64,000 bases of DNA, from assembly GCA_963742305.1 (NCBI GenBank), contig CAVULN010000054.1, positions 62,001-126,000 of the forward strand. Direction: 5' to 3'. Both the position numbers and the translations under genes were made by a program. Below the pieces are notes generated by a model. The model was not told the origin of the DNA, ran no database searches, and saw only the letters and a list, made by a program, of their open reading frames with translations. The DNA is from Roseiarcus sp963742305 (lineage in GTDB: Bacteria; Pseudomonadota; Alphaproteobacteria; Rhizobiales; Beijerinckiaceae). Positions 18,138 through 27,868 of this stretch are shown here, piece by piece (positions within the stretch are counted from its first letter, which is position 1; every line of letters starts with the position of its first letter).

Positions 18138-19589
18138 ATGACATCGCCCTCGCAAATCTCGGACATTGCGGCCCCGGCTGAAACCGCGACGCAACTCGTT
18201 CCCGCGCTGCGCACCGCCGCGTCGGCCGGGCTCGTCGCCTTTGGCCTTTCGTTCCCGATCATCAGCTATCAGGCCGTATCGAACATCAATAACCAACTGG
18301 TTCTCGTAGGGCGCTGGCCGCTCTCCTTCGCCATCGCGGCGCTCGTCTTCGCATTCGTGTTCCTGCGCCAGATGGCGCAGGCCGACTGGCGGGTCTGGTT
18401 CGATCGCGTAGGCTCGGCCGCCGTGGGCGGCATGGGCGGCGTGCTGGTGCAGGCGGCGAGGGAGGGCGAGGGCACGGCTCCTCCGTCGGCCGCCCGAGTC
18501 GCCTTCAGCCGCTATTTCGGTCCGTTCGCGCTCGGCCTCGTCATTCTGTTCCCGCTCATTTCGCTCGGCGTTTTCGGGCCCGCGGGCTCGCTGAAATGGA
18601 TCAACAACTACGGCGTCCAGATTCTGATCTACGTGATGCTGGGCTGGGGACTGAACATCGTGGTCGGCCTCGCCGGCCTCCTCGACCTCGGCTACGTCGC
18701 CTTTTATGCGGTCGGCGCCTATTCCTATGCCCTTCTTTCAACCACCTTCAGCCTCTCGTTCTGGGTTTGTCTGCCTTTGGCCGGCGTGCTCGCCGCGATG
18801 TGGGGGATCATTCTCGGTTTTCCGGTCCTCAAACTCAGGGGCGACTATCTGGCGATCGTGACCCTCGCGTTCGGCGAAATCATTCGCATGGTGCTGATCA
18901 ACTGGGTCGATCTGACCAACGGCTACGCGGGCATCTCCGAGATTCCGCATGTGTCGTTCTTCGGCATTCCCTTCACGGACGACGACGACGGGTTCGCGGC
19001 GGTCTTCCATCTGCCCTATCACCCGATCTACCGAACGATCTTTCTGTTCTATCTGATCCTCGCCCTCGCTCTCCTCACCAATTTCGTGACCATCCGTCTC
19101 CGGCGCCTGCCGATCGGGCGGGCCTGGGAAGCGTTGCGCGAGGACGAGATCGCCTGCCGGTCGCTCGGCATCAACACCACCAACACCAAGCTCACCGCTT
19201 TCGCGCTCGGCGCGATGTTCGGCGGGTTCGCCGGCTCCTTCTTCGCAGTGCGCCAGGGGTTCGTCAGCCCGGAGAGCTTCACCTTCATCGAATCGGCGAC
19301 CATTCTCGCCATTGTCGTGCTCGGCGGCATGGGTTCCCAGCTTGGGGTTGCGATCGCCGCTGCGGTGATGATCGGCGTTCCCGAACTGATGCGCGAACTT
19401 GAATGGATGAAAGCGATCTTCGGCCAGAATTTCGACCCGACCCAGTACCGCATGCTGCTGTTCGGCGCGGCGATGGTCCTCATGATGATCTGGAAGCCGC
19501 GCGGGCTCGTATCGACTCGCCTGCCCTCGATCTTCCTCAAGACGCGCAAAGCCGTGTCCGGCGATCTCGTCAAAGAGGGACACGGCTGA
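18138..19589 (+). CDS. livM: Branched-chain amino-acid-type ABC permease LivM
   Basis: The partner permease, 483 residues. The N-terminal 150 or so residues form an extra membrane region typical of longer alphaproteobacterial LivM proteins; the core starts at WINNYGVQILIYVMLGWGLN and includes GDYLAIVTLAFGEIIR, GRAWEALREDEIACRSLGIN (the coupling loop) and VVLGGMGSQLGVAIAAAVM. It starts 4 bases after livH and ends 1 base before livG. Confidence 0.93.
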   Translation: MTSPSQISDIAAPAETATQLVPALRTAASAGLVAFGLSFPIISYQAVSNINNQLVLVGRWPLSFAIAALVFAFVFLRQMAQADWRVWFDRVGSAAVGGMGGVLVQAAREGEGTAPPSAARVAFSRYFGPFALGLVILFPLISLGVFGPAGSLKWINNYGVQILIYVMLGWGLNIVVGLAGLLDLGYVAFYAVGAYSYALLSTTFSLSFWVCLPLAGVLAAMWGIILGFPVLKLRGDYLAIVTLAFGEIIRMVLINWVDLTNGYAGISEIPHVSFFGIPFTDDDDGFAAVFHLPYHPIYRTIFLFYLILALALLTNFVTIRLRRLPIGRAWEALREDEIACRSLGINTTNTKLTAFALGAMFGGFAGSFFAVRQGFVSPESFTFIESATILAIVVLGGMGSQLGVAIAAAVMIGVPELMRELEWMKAIFGQNFDPTQYRMLLFGAAMVLMMIWKPRGLVSTRLPSIFLKTRKAVSGDLVKEGHG

Positions 19590-19590
19590 G

Positions 19591-20498
<908 letters not shown>

Positions 20499-20502
<4 letters not shown>

Positions 20503-21239
20503 GCGTCGCCGCGGCTCCGCTCACGCCGCTCCTGCAATTGCGCGGCATCGAGACCTTCTACGGCAAGATCCAGGCGCTCCGGGGCGTCGACATCGACGTC
20601 AACCAGGGCGAGATCGTCACCCTGATCGGAGCGAACGGCGCCGGCAAGTCGACGACGATGATGACCATCTTCGGCGCGCCTCGCGCGCGGCGCGGTCGGA
20701 TCACCTTCGACGGCCGCGACATCACCAACTTGCCGACCCACATGATCTCGCGACTCCAGATCGCCCAGTCCCCTGAGGGGCGGCGCATCTTTCCCCGGAT
20801 GACCGTGTTCGAGAACCTGCAGATGGGCGCCTCGATCAACAATTTCGCCCATTTCGACGAGGACCTGAAGCGCGTCTTCGCGCTCTTTCCCCGTCTCAAG
20901 GAGCGCGCGCCGCAACGTGGCGGAACCCTGTCGGGCGGGGAACAGCAGATGCTGGCGATCGGGCGGGCGCTGATGAGCCGGCCCCGATTGCTGCTGCTGG
21001 ACGAGCCTTCGCTTGGCCTTGCCCCGCTCGTGGTGAAACAGATCTTTGAAGTAATCGCGGAACTCAATGCGCGAGAAGGCCTCACCGTTTTCCTGGTCGA
21101 GCAAAACGCCTTTCATGCGCTCAAACTCGCCCACCGAGGCTACGTGATGGTCAATGGCGCGATCACGATGCAAGGCGGGGGGGCCGAACTCCTGGCGCGC
21201 CCCGAGGTTCGGGCGGCCTATCTCGAGGGGGGCCATTGA
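20499..21239 (+). CDS. livF: Branched-chain amino-acid-type ABC ATPase LivF
   Basis: The second ATPase, 246 residues. Walker A is GANGAGKST, followed by the LivF-type QSPEGRRIFPRMTVFENLQMGA, ABC signature LSGGEQQMLAIGRALM and Walker B LLLLDEPSLGLAPLV. The C-terminus (LLARPEVRAAYLEGGH) is typical. The start overlaps the livG stop (ATGA) and the stop overlaps the next small gene (TGATG), so all five genes are coupled. Confidence 0.93.
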
Positions 21240-21595
21240 TGGGCGGGATCCTGTGGGCGGACTCGCCCTACGGAGTGTTGACGTTCGTCCTCATCACGCT
21301 TGTCCTCGGGGGGGCAGGCGCGTGGGCGACCGGAAGAGCGATCGCCAAGACCTGGCGGCCGCCAGCGATGCTCGCCCCCTATATGCTCTTTCTCACCGCC
21401 GGCGTCCGCTTCCTCCACTACGCGCTCTATCAGGAGCCCCTCCTGTCGCCTTCCCTCTTTATCGTCGCCTACATCTGGACGATGGCGATCGCCGCGCTCG
21501 GCTATCGCGCCATGCGGGCGACCCAGATGGCGACCCAATATTCCTGGGCCTATGAACGCTCGGGGCTGAGCGCGCGCCCGAAGGGGGCGGGCTAA
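21239..21595 (+). CDS. Small membrane protein in liv operon (DUF6867 type)
   Basis: A 118-residue membrane protein of unknown function with about three hydrophobic segments (GVLTFVLITLVLGGAGAWATG, PPAMLAPYMLFLTAGVRFLHY, SLFIVAYIWTMAIAALGY) and a conserved-looking tail RATQMATQYSWAYERS. Proteins of this kind (DUF6867) occur in alphaproteobacterial liv operons next to livF. The ATG overlaps the livF stop, which argues for a role with the transporter, for example in assembly, but no function is known. Confidence 0.8.
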   Translation: MGGILWADSPYGVLTFVLITLVLGGAGAWATGRAIAKTWRPPAMLAPYMLFLTAGVRFLHYALYQEPLLSPSLFIVAYIWTMAIAALGYRAMRATQMATQYSWAYERSGLSARPKGAG

Positions 21596-21668
21596 GCGCC
21601 GGCCGGCAAGCAGAGAGGACCCCTACCTTTTTTTAAGGTGACTCTTGACCAAAAAAAGACAAAGGATC

Positions 21669-21706
21669 GACGCTCAAGGTGGAATTTTATTTCCGCCACG
21701 GGCGTC
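21669..21706 (+). promoter_or_regulatory. Hairpin in leader of the binding-protein gene
   Basis: GACGC (21669-21673) pairs with GCGTC (21702-21706), with a second short stem GGAA/TTCC inside. It lies in the 150-base gap before the binding-protein gene, near a TTGACC and a palindromic ACCTT-T5-AAGGT (21625-21639). It may protect or punctuate the mRNA so the binding protein is made in excess. Confidence 0.4.
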
Positions 21707-21745
21707 AGGGAGGGCCGGGCGCCCGCAACTTATGGGAGTAGCTGA

Positions 21746-22867
21746 ATGACTAAATACTGGTTGTCCGGGGTGGCGCTTGTCGCGGCCCTGGCGTTCTCGG
21801 GCGCGGCCAGCGCCCAGATCAAGATGGGCGTCGCCGGCCCGATCACCGGGCCCAACGCCGCTTTCGGCGCCCAGCTTGTGCAGGGCACGCAACAAGCGGT
21901 CGATGACATCAACAAGGCCGGCGGCATCCTCGGACAGAAGATCACCCTCGAGCAGGGCGACGACGTGTCCGATCCCAAACAGGGGGTGTCCGTCGCCAAC
22001 AAGTTCGTCGGCGACGGCGTCAAGTTCGTCATCGGCCACTTCAATTCAGGCGTGACGATTCCGGCTTCCGACGTCTACAAGGAGAACGGCATCCTGATGA
22101 TCACGCCTTCGGCCACCAACCCGAAGGTCACCGAACGCGGCTACTGGGACACCTTCCGCACTTGCGGGCGCGACGACCAGCAGGGCATGCTGTGGGCGGA
22201 GCTCGCGCGCGACAAGCTCAAGGGCAAGAAGATCGCCATCGTGCACGACAAGACGACCTATGGGAAAGGCCTCGCCGACGCGGCGCGCGACAACATGCAC
22301 AAGTTCGGCGTCAAGGAGGTGCTCTACGAAGGCGTCAACACCGGCGAGAAGGACTATTCGGCGATCGTCTCCAAGATCAAGGAGTCCGGCGCCGACTACG
22401 TCATGTGGGGCGGCCTGCAGACCGAGGGCGGGTTGATCGTCCGCCAGATGCGCGACCAGGGCATGAAGACCGTGATGATCTCGGGCGACGGCATCACCAG
22501 CGACGAGTTCTCGCAGATCGGCGGCCCGGGCGTCGAAGGCACGCTGATGTCCTTCGGCCCGGATCCGCGCAAGAACGCGGCGGCCAAGGAGGTCGTCGCC
22601 GAGTTCAAGGCGAAGAACTTCGATCCGGAAGCCTACACGCTCTATTCTTACGCTGCGGTCCAGATCATCAAGCAGGCGGCGGAGAAGGCGAAGTCACTCG
22701 ACCCGAAGAAGGTCGCCGAGGCGATGCATTCCGGCATGACCTTCAACACCGTGATCGGTCCGATCGCGTACGACAAGAAGGGCGACCGCACCACCGTCGA
22801 TTACGTCTGGTACGTCTGGAAGAAGGGCCCGGACGGCAAAATCTCCTACGAGCAGATCGGTTCCTGA
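21746..22867 (+). CDS. livK: Periplasmic branched-chain amino-acid-type binding protein
   Basis: A 373-residue type I periplasmic binding protein of the LivJ/LivK family. The signal peptide (MTKYWLSGVALVAALAFSGA, cleavage after ASA) is followed by IKMGVAGPITGPNAAFGAQ, the ligand-loop GHFNSGVTIPASDVYKENG and ITPSATNPKVTERGYWDTFR, and YTLYSYAAVQ near the C-terminus. GGGAG lies 9-13 bases before the ATG. It is separated from livHMGF by 150 bases and ends in a strong terminator. Substrate could be branched-chain or other amino acids or amides. Confidence 0.92.
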   Translation: MTKYWLSGVALVAALAFSGAASAQIKMGVAGPITGPNAAFGAQLVQGTQQAVDDINKAGGILGQKITLEQGDDVSDPKQGVSVANKFVGDGVKFVIGHFNSGVTIPASDVYKENGILMITPSATNPKVTERGYWDTFRTCGRDDQQGMLWAELARDKLKGKKIAIVHDKTTYGKGLADAARDNMHKFGVKEVLYEGVNTGEKDYSAIVSKIKESGADYVMWGGLQTEGGLIVRQMRDQGMKTVMISGDGITSDEFSQIGGPGVEGTLMSFGPDPRKNAAAKEVVAEFKAKNFDPEAYTLYSYAAVQIIKQAAEKAKSLDPKKVAEAMHSGMTFNTVIGPIAYDKKGDRTTVDYVWYVWKKGPDGKISYEQIGS

Positions 22868-22930
22868 CCTGCCAAACCGCGGTGGCGCGTATCGCGCGCC
22901 CTGCGGCTTCTGCAAATCGCAGACGAATGG

Positions 22931-22961
22931 GAAACCCGCCGTCCTCGGCGGGTTTCTTTTT
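22931..22961 (+). terminator. Rho-independent terminator after the liv binding-protein gene
   Basis: GAAACCCGCCG (22931-22941), a TCCT loop and CGGCGGGTTTC (22946-22956) form an 11-pair stem followed by five T. This is the clearest intrinsic terminator in the window and ends the liv transcript. Confidence 0.92.
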
Positions 22962-22966
22962 GCTCC

Positions 22967-23695
22967 TCACCCGATCTGGCCGAACTGCGGAAAGGTTTCG
23001 ATCAGCCACAGCGAAACGCTCTGGAAACCGCCGGTCAGGAAAGCGACGCCGGTCGCCACAAGAAGGACGCCGACAGCCTTCTCGATCCGTCCGAACTGCT
23101 TGCGCAGGTGGCGCGAGGCGCGCATGAACGGCCCGATCGCAGCGGCGGCGAGGATGAAGGGCAGGCCCAGCCCCAGGCTGTAGACGGCGAGCAGGGCCGC
23201 GCCGCTCCCGACCGTATCCCTGCTGCCGGCGACGGCGAGAATTGTGGCCAGGATCGGGCCAATGCAAGGGGTCCAGCCGAGCGCGAAGGCGAAGCCCATC
23301 GGATAGGCGCTCCACAGGCCAGCGGGCTTCTCGAACTCCAGGCGCTTCTCGCTGAGCATCGCGCCGATGCGGAATACGCCAAGGAAATGCAGCCCCATCA
23401 GGATGACGCCAATTCCGGCCGCGATCGACAGCGCGTGGCTCCACTGCCTCAAAAGCGCTCCCAGCGCCGACGCCGTCGCGCCCAGGCCGACAAAGACGGT
23501 CGAGAAGCCCGCCACGAATAGGAGGGCGGTGACAAGAATATCGCGCTTCGCCTTCGCTTCGCTCTCCTCGACCAGCGCTTCGACGCTCGCGCCCGCGAGA
23601 TAGCAAAGATAGGGCGCTGCCAGCGGCAGCACACAGGGTGAAACGAAAGAGATGAGGCCCGCGCCGAAGGCGGCGGGAAAGGAGACGTCGGCCAT
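22967..23695 (-). CDS. ccdA: CcdA/DsbD-type cytochrome c biogenesis membrane protein
   Basis: A 242-residue membrane protein with six hydrophobic segments. The two redox cysteines are visible in FVSPCVLPLAAPYLCYLAGA (helix 1) and GWTPCIGPILATIL (helix 4), which pass electrons from cytoplasmic thioredoxin to periplasmic partners for cytochrome c maturation. The start MADVSFPAAFGAGL at 23695 is chosen over an upstream ATG because homologues begin here. It diverges from the UbiH-like gene and ends just past the liv terminator. Confidence 0.9.
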   Translation of the reverse strand: MADVSFPAAFGAGLISFVSPCVLPLAAPYLCYLAGASVEALVEESEAKAKRDILVTALLFVAGFSTVFVGLGATASALGALLRQWSHALSIAAGIGVILMGLHFLGVFRIGAMLSEKRLEFEKPAGLWSAYPMGFAFALGWTPCIGPILATILAVAGSRDTVGSGAALLAVYSLGLGLPFILAAAAIGPFMRASRHLRKQFGRIEKAVGVLLVATGVAFLTGGFQSVSLWLIETFPQFGQIG

Positions 23696-23783
23696 GGGGT
23701 GACAGATGGAGCTTTGGCGCCGGCGCGTCAAACGTCCAGAGCGCCGCTCGCGAAAAAGCCGCCGGTTTGTCGGGAAAAAGGAG

Positions 23784-23846
23784 CGCGAAATCAGGGAATC
23801 TGGAATGGCAGCAGGCCTTAGGCAGGCTCCGACCGGTCGGCCGGTC
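23784..23846. repeat. Intergenic repeat and palindromes between ccdA and UbiH-like gene
   Basis: CGCGAAATCAGGG (23784-23796) is identical to 12242-12254, and the following AATCTGGA plus GCAGGCTC resemble 791-838. Next to it lie CCGACCGGTCGG (23829-23840), a perfect palindrome, and an overlapping GACCGG-N4-CCGGTC, which may be a regulator site for the divergent genes. Confidence 0.4.
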
Positions 23847-23966
23847 AGAAATGGCGCCGCATCCCCTTGAAAAGATGGAGTCCGGAGTCGAAAATGGCGC
23901 CCGGGCCCAAGAGCGGATATGTGGACCCGTCATCAGTCGACACCGGCCCGCAGGAAGCTTGCCGCC

Positions 23967-25193
23967 ATGGCCGAACCCGTTTCCCTCTTCGACATCGTCG
24001 TCGCCGGCGCCGGCCCGTCCGGACTGGCGCTTGCGGCAGCGATCAAGCAGGCGATGCGGCAAGGAGTCTCCATCGCCGTCGTCGATCCGGCGCCGCCGCC
24101 CGCAGCGAGCGCGCCTCCGCTGCGTACTGTCGCTATCGCGGAAGGGCCACGTCGCCTGCTCGAACAGGTTGGCGCCTGGTCGGCGGTCGGGCCGAAGGCG
24201 CAAGCGATCCTTTCGATGGCGATCATGGACGGCGACGTGGGCGACGCGGTGCGCTTGTCCCATCTCAATTTTAAGGCGAAAGAGCGCACGCCGCTTGCCC
24301 ATATGGCGTTCAACGACGATGTCGTGGCCGCGCTCTCGGAGCGCTGCGATAAACTCGGGGTCCAACGCTTCACGGCCTCTGTCGCGCGTTGGGTCCAAGG
24401 CAAGCGGGTCGCCGAAATCGGGCTGTCCGACGGGCGGACTTTATGCGCGCGTCTCGCGGTCGCCGCCGACGGCGCGCGCTCGAAGCTGAGGACGCTCGCA
24501 GATATCGCGACCGTCGGCTGGGATTATGACCAGACCGGCATCGTCGCGACGGTCGAGCATGAGCACGACCACGAAGGCCGCGCGGAGCAGCATTTCTTAG
24601 CCGCCGGGCCATTCGCGATCCTGCCGCTTCCGGGCCGCCGGTCGAGCATCGTCTGGAACGAGCGCCGCGCCGACGCCCGTGCGCTGCTCGCCCTCGACCC
24701 CGAGGATCTGAGCCGTCAGCTTGAATATCGCTTCACCCGGACACTGGGCGGGATCAGCCTGGCCTCCCGGGCCGAGGCCTTTCCGTTCCGGTTCCAGATC
24801 GCCCGCCGCTTCGTCGCCGGCCGGCTTGCGCTCGTCGGCGACGCGGCCCATGTCGTGCATCCCGTGGCCGGGCAGGGTTTGAACCTGGGCTTGCGCGACG
24901 TCGCGGCGCTCGCGGAGGCGATCGTCGGCGAGATGCGGCTCGGCCTTGACCCAGGCGCTCCAAGGCCGCTCGCCGCCTTTGAGCGCAGGCGCCGGTTCGA
25001 CATCGCGGCGAACGGTCTCGGCCTCGACGCGCTCAATCGCCTGTTCTCCAACGATCTCGCCCCGCTGCGCTTCATGCGCGATCTCGGGCTTCGCCTTGTC
25101 GATCGCGCGCCCATGCTCAAGGACATGCTGATCGCGGAAGCCGGCGGCGCGGACGGCGGCGCGCCGAAGCTGCTCAGGGGTCTTGCGCTATGA
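23967..25193 (+). CDS. UbiH/UbiF-family FAD-dependent hydroxylase
   Basis: A 408-residue flavin monooxygenase of the ubiquinone-biosynthesis hydroxylase group. It has the Rossmann motif DIVVAGAGPSGLALAAAI at residues 10-27, the second FAD/NADH region VAADGARSKLRTLA, and RLALVGDAAHVVHPVAGQGLNLGLRD, the UbiH consensus. The start MAEPVSLFDIVV at 23967 is preferred because it puts the dinucleotide fold near the N-terminus. Which ring position it hydroxylates cannot be told. It overlaps the next gene by 4 bases (ATGA). Confidence 0.88.
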   Translation: MAEPVSLFDIVVAGAGPSGLALAAAIKQAMRQGVSIAVVDPAPPPAASAPPLRTVAIAEGPRRLLEQVGAWSAVGPKAQAILSMAIMDGDVGDAVRLSHLNFKAKERTPLAHMAFNDDVVAALSERCDKLGVQRFTASVARWVQGKRVAEIGLSDGRTLCARLAVAADGARSKLRTLADIATVGWDYDQTGIVATVEHEHDHEGRAEQHFLAAGPFAILPLPGRRSSIVWNERRADARALLALDPEDLSRQLEYRFTRTLGGISLASRAEAFPFRFQIARRFVAGRLALVGDAAHVVHPVAGQGLNLGLRDVAALAEAIVGEMRLGLDPGAPRPLAAFERRRRFDIAANGLGLDALNRLFSNDLAPLRFMRDLGLRLVDRAPMLKDMLIAEAGGADGGAPKLLRGLAL

Positions 25194-26336
25194 GCGAGCC
25201 GCGGCCCTTGAGCCGGCGCACCCTTGCCGCTCAGGCGTTGGGGACCATCGACGAGCGCACCCGCGCTATCGTCCCGCCGATCCATGTCGCCTCGACCTTC
25301 GAGCGCGACGCCGACAATCTCTATCGCAGCGGGAACGTGTACGGCCGGCCCGATAACGACACCGTGCGCGAGGCGGAGGCCGTGATCGGCGCGCTCGAAG
25401 GCGCGGCGGCGACGCTCGTCTTCGGCTCGGGCATGTCGGCGGCGATCGCGCTCTTTCTGAGTCTCGGACCCCGCGCACATGTGGTTGCCCCGAAGAACAT
25501 GTATTGGGCCTTGCGCGCATGGCTCTCTGGCGAAGCGCCGGCGTTCGGACTGAGCGTCGATTTCGTCGACGCCGAGGATTTGCGGGCGCTCACGCGAGCG
25601 GTGAAGGCGGGCGTGACGAAGCTCGTCTGGCTCGAGACGCCGAGCAATCCGCTGTGGGGCGTGAGCGACATCGAGGGCGCGGGCCGCGCGGCTCATGCGG
25701 CGGGCGCGCTTCTCGCCGTCGAATTCGACCTGCGCGACGCCCGTTTTCACACAGCCGATCGCCCTCGGCGCCGACGTAGTGATGCACTCGGCGACCAAAT
25801 ATCTGAACGGGCATTCCGACCTCATAGCGGGAGGCCTCTGCTTCGCGCAGGACGACGCTCTCTGCGCGCGAACCCGAACGATCCGCCGGTCGCATGGAAT
25901 GATCCTGCATCCCTTCGAGGCGTTCCTCCTGATCCGGGGCTTGCGAACCCTCGACTTGCGCGTCAGGGCGGCTGCGGCGAACGCGATGGAATTGGCCAAT
26001 CGCCTTTCAAACCATGCGTCCGTCGCCTTCGTGCTCTATCCGGGATTGCCTCATCACCCGGGACGTGAGATCGCGCGCCGCCAGATGAAGGGCGGTTTCG
26101 GGGGGATGCTGTCGATCCGCGTCCGAGGCGGCGAAGAGGCTGCAATCGCGACCGCGACCCGGGTGCGCTTGTGGAAGCGGGCGACCTCGCTCGGCGGGGT
26201 CGAATCACTCATTGAACATCGCTCGTCGATCGAAGGCGCGAACTCGCCATGCCCGCCCGATCTCCTGCGGCTGTCGGCCGGAATCGAAGACGTCGAAGAC
26301 CTGTGGCGGGATATCGACGAGGCGCTGACGGGGTAG
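25190..26336 (+). CDS. metC: PLP-dependent cystathionine beta-lyase-like protein (one-base frameshift)
   Basis: A Cys/Met-metabolism PLP enzyme, closest to cystathionine beta-lyase. It begins with PLSRRTLAAQALGTIDERT and has PPIHVASTFERD, YGRPDNDTVREAEAVIGALEGAAA, LVWLETPSNPLW and, in the second frame, VMHSATKYLNGHSDLIAG with the PLP-binding lysine. The two frames join as AVDSTCATPVFTQPIALGAD if one base is removed from GAATTC at 25721-25726, giving about 381 residues, the usual size. It overlaps the UbiH-like gene, and a gamma-synthase or other transsulfuration activity is possible. Confidence 0.85.
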
Positions 26337-26568
26337 CTGGGGACGCCCCCGCGCCGCCACACAATGGTCGAACAAACGCCTCCCCTTGTTCAAGATCCAT
26401 TCAGTTCGGGAGTGGCCTTGTTGACGCGCTCCCACAAGCGGGAGGATTCGCGACCGCAATGAGCCCGGACGGCGATGAGACTCTCCACGGCGTTGGCGGC
26501 GCACTCTTGACGGCCTTGCGCGTCGTGCGGCACGCCGCGCTCTTGCGGCAATCGGGAAAGGATTTTCC

Positions 26569-27786
26569 ATGCGTCACCTACGGAACGCATTGGCGGCGGC
26601 GCCGCTTCTCCTCGGGACGTGCGCGCCAATCGCGCTCGTCACGCCGACCTTCGCTCAGACCTGCGCCTGCCCGCCCGAGGGCGCCGCCGCCGCGGGCGGC
26701 TACCTCATTCAGGCCGATGAGCCGCCGCCGCCCTTGCCGGAGTACGACCAGCCGCCGATTCCCGCGCCCGGCTATTATTGGACGCCGGGCTATTGGGCGT
26801 GGAACAACTACGATTATTACTGGGTCCCCGGCGCCTGGGTCGAACCGCCGCAACCGGGATTGCTGTGGACCCCGGGCTACTGGGCCTTTGTCGGCGGCGT
26901 CTACGCCTTCCGGCCCGGCTATTGGGGCGAGCGCGTCGGATTCTACGGCGGGATCGACTATGGGTTCGGCTATGCCGGCGCCGGGTATCAGGGCGGCCGG
27001 TGGGACAACGGACGCTTCTTTTACAACACGACGGTGAATAACACCGCCGGCGCCCACGTGACCAACGTCTACAACCAGCCGATCGTCCGCAACGCCACCA
27101 TCAACCGCGCGAGCTTCAACGGCGGCGCGGGCGGCGTGATCGCGAAACCGACCAGTGAAGACATGCTGGCCGCGAAGGAGCCGCGCGTCCGACCGACCCG
27201 GCTCCAGGTCGATCAGGCGCGCGGGGCGGGCATGAGACGCGAGCAGTTCGAGTCCGCCAACCGGGGCAAGCCTGCGATCGCCGCGACCGAGCGGCCGGGC
27301 GAGTTCAAGGGCAGGGGCGTGATCCCTGCCAGGGCCGCGGGAAAGGCCGCCTTGGCGGCGCCGGCAGCGCCAGCGCCCGCTCCGGCCGGAAACGTTCTGC
27401 CCGAGACTCGGGAAAAGGCGCCGGCGGTCGAAAAACTGGCCAAGCCGGAGGCGGCGCCCGGCGCGCCCAAGATCGAGGGAAAGCCGCCCGCGGCCGAGAA
27501 ACTCGCCAAGCCCGAGGCGAAACCGGCGCCGGCGGAGAAGCTGGTCAGGCCCGCGCCCGCGGCAGGCACGTCGAAGATCGAGGAGCGGCGCCCGGCCATG
27601 GAGAGGCCGGGCCGGCTCGAAGCGCCGAACGGCGCACAGAGGGCGCTCGAGCATCCGCCTGCTCAGCTTGCGCGCCCGCCCGCTCAACTCGCCCGCCCGC
27701 CGATTCAGGCCGAGCGCAGACCGGCGCAGCCGACGCGCAGGCCGGAAGCGTGCGGACGGCCGGGAATGCCTCCCTGCCCCAGGTGA
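26569..27786 (+). CDS. Exported YXWGXW-repeat protein with Pro/Ala/Lys-rich tail
   Basis: A 405-residue exported protein. A signal peptide (to about residue 30, TFAQ) precedes a tyrosine/tryptophan-rich region with repeats APGYYWTPGYWAWNNYDYYW, VPGAWVEPPQPGLLWTPGYW and AFRPGYWGERVGFYGG, the YXWGXW-repeat family of unknown function. Asparagine-rich NTTVNNTAGAHVTNVYNQ follows, then about 200 residues of low-complexity Pro/Ala/Lys/Glu sequence with repeated EKLAKPEA units and LARPPAQ units. It is probably a periplasmic or cell-surface protein. A 232-base gap without recognised gene precedes it; an 11-pair hairpin follows. Confidence 0.8.
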   Translation: MRHLRNALAAAPLLLGTCAPIALVTPTFAQTCACPPEGAAAAGGYLIQADEPPPPLPEYDQPPIPAPGYYWTPGYWAWNNYDYYWVPGAWVEPPQPGLLWTPGYWAFVGGVYAFRPGYWGERVGFYGGIDYGFGYAGAGYQGGRWDNGRFFYNTTVNNTAGAHVTNVYNQPIVRNATINRASFNGGAGGVIAKPTSEDMLAAKEPRVRPTRLQVDQARGAGMRREQFESANRGKPAIAATERPGEFKGRGVIPARAAGKAALAAPAAPAPAPAGNVLPETREKAPAVEKLAKPEAAPGAPKIEGKPPAAEKLAKPEAKPAPAEKLVRPAPAAGTSKIEERRPAMERPGRLEAPNGAQRALEHPPAQLARPPAQLARPPIQAERRPAQPTRRPEACGRPGMPPCPR

Positions 27787-27793
27787 ACGCTGC

Positions 27794-27820
27794 CGGAGGA
27801 GGAGGCGCTCTCCTCCTCCG
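27794..27820 (+). terminator. Hairpin after YXWGXW-repeat gene
   Basis: CGGAGGAGGAG (27794-27804) and CTCCTCCTCCG (27810-27820) form an 11-pair stem with a 5-base loop, 8 bases after the stop. No T run follows, so it is a terminator candidate by position. Confidence 0.5.
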
Positions 27821-27868
27821 TAACGACCCGATTTCAGCCGCGCGGCGAATCCGGCTAAACCGGACACG

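Noticed and set aside
26512..26522. Minus-strand CGCGCAAGGCC, similar to the flagellar dyad element
   Set aside because: Only the right half matches; the left CCT arm of the dyad is missing and the neighbouring genes are not flagellar.
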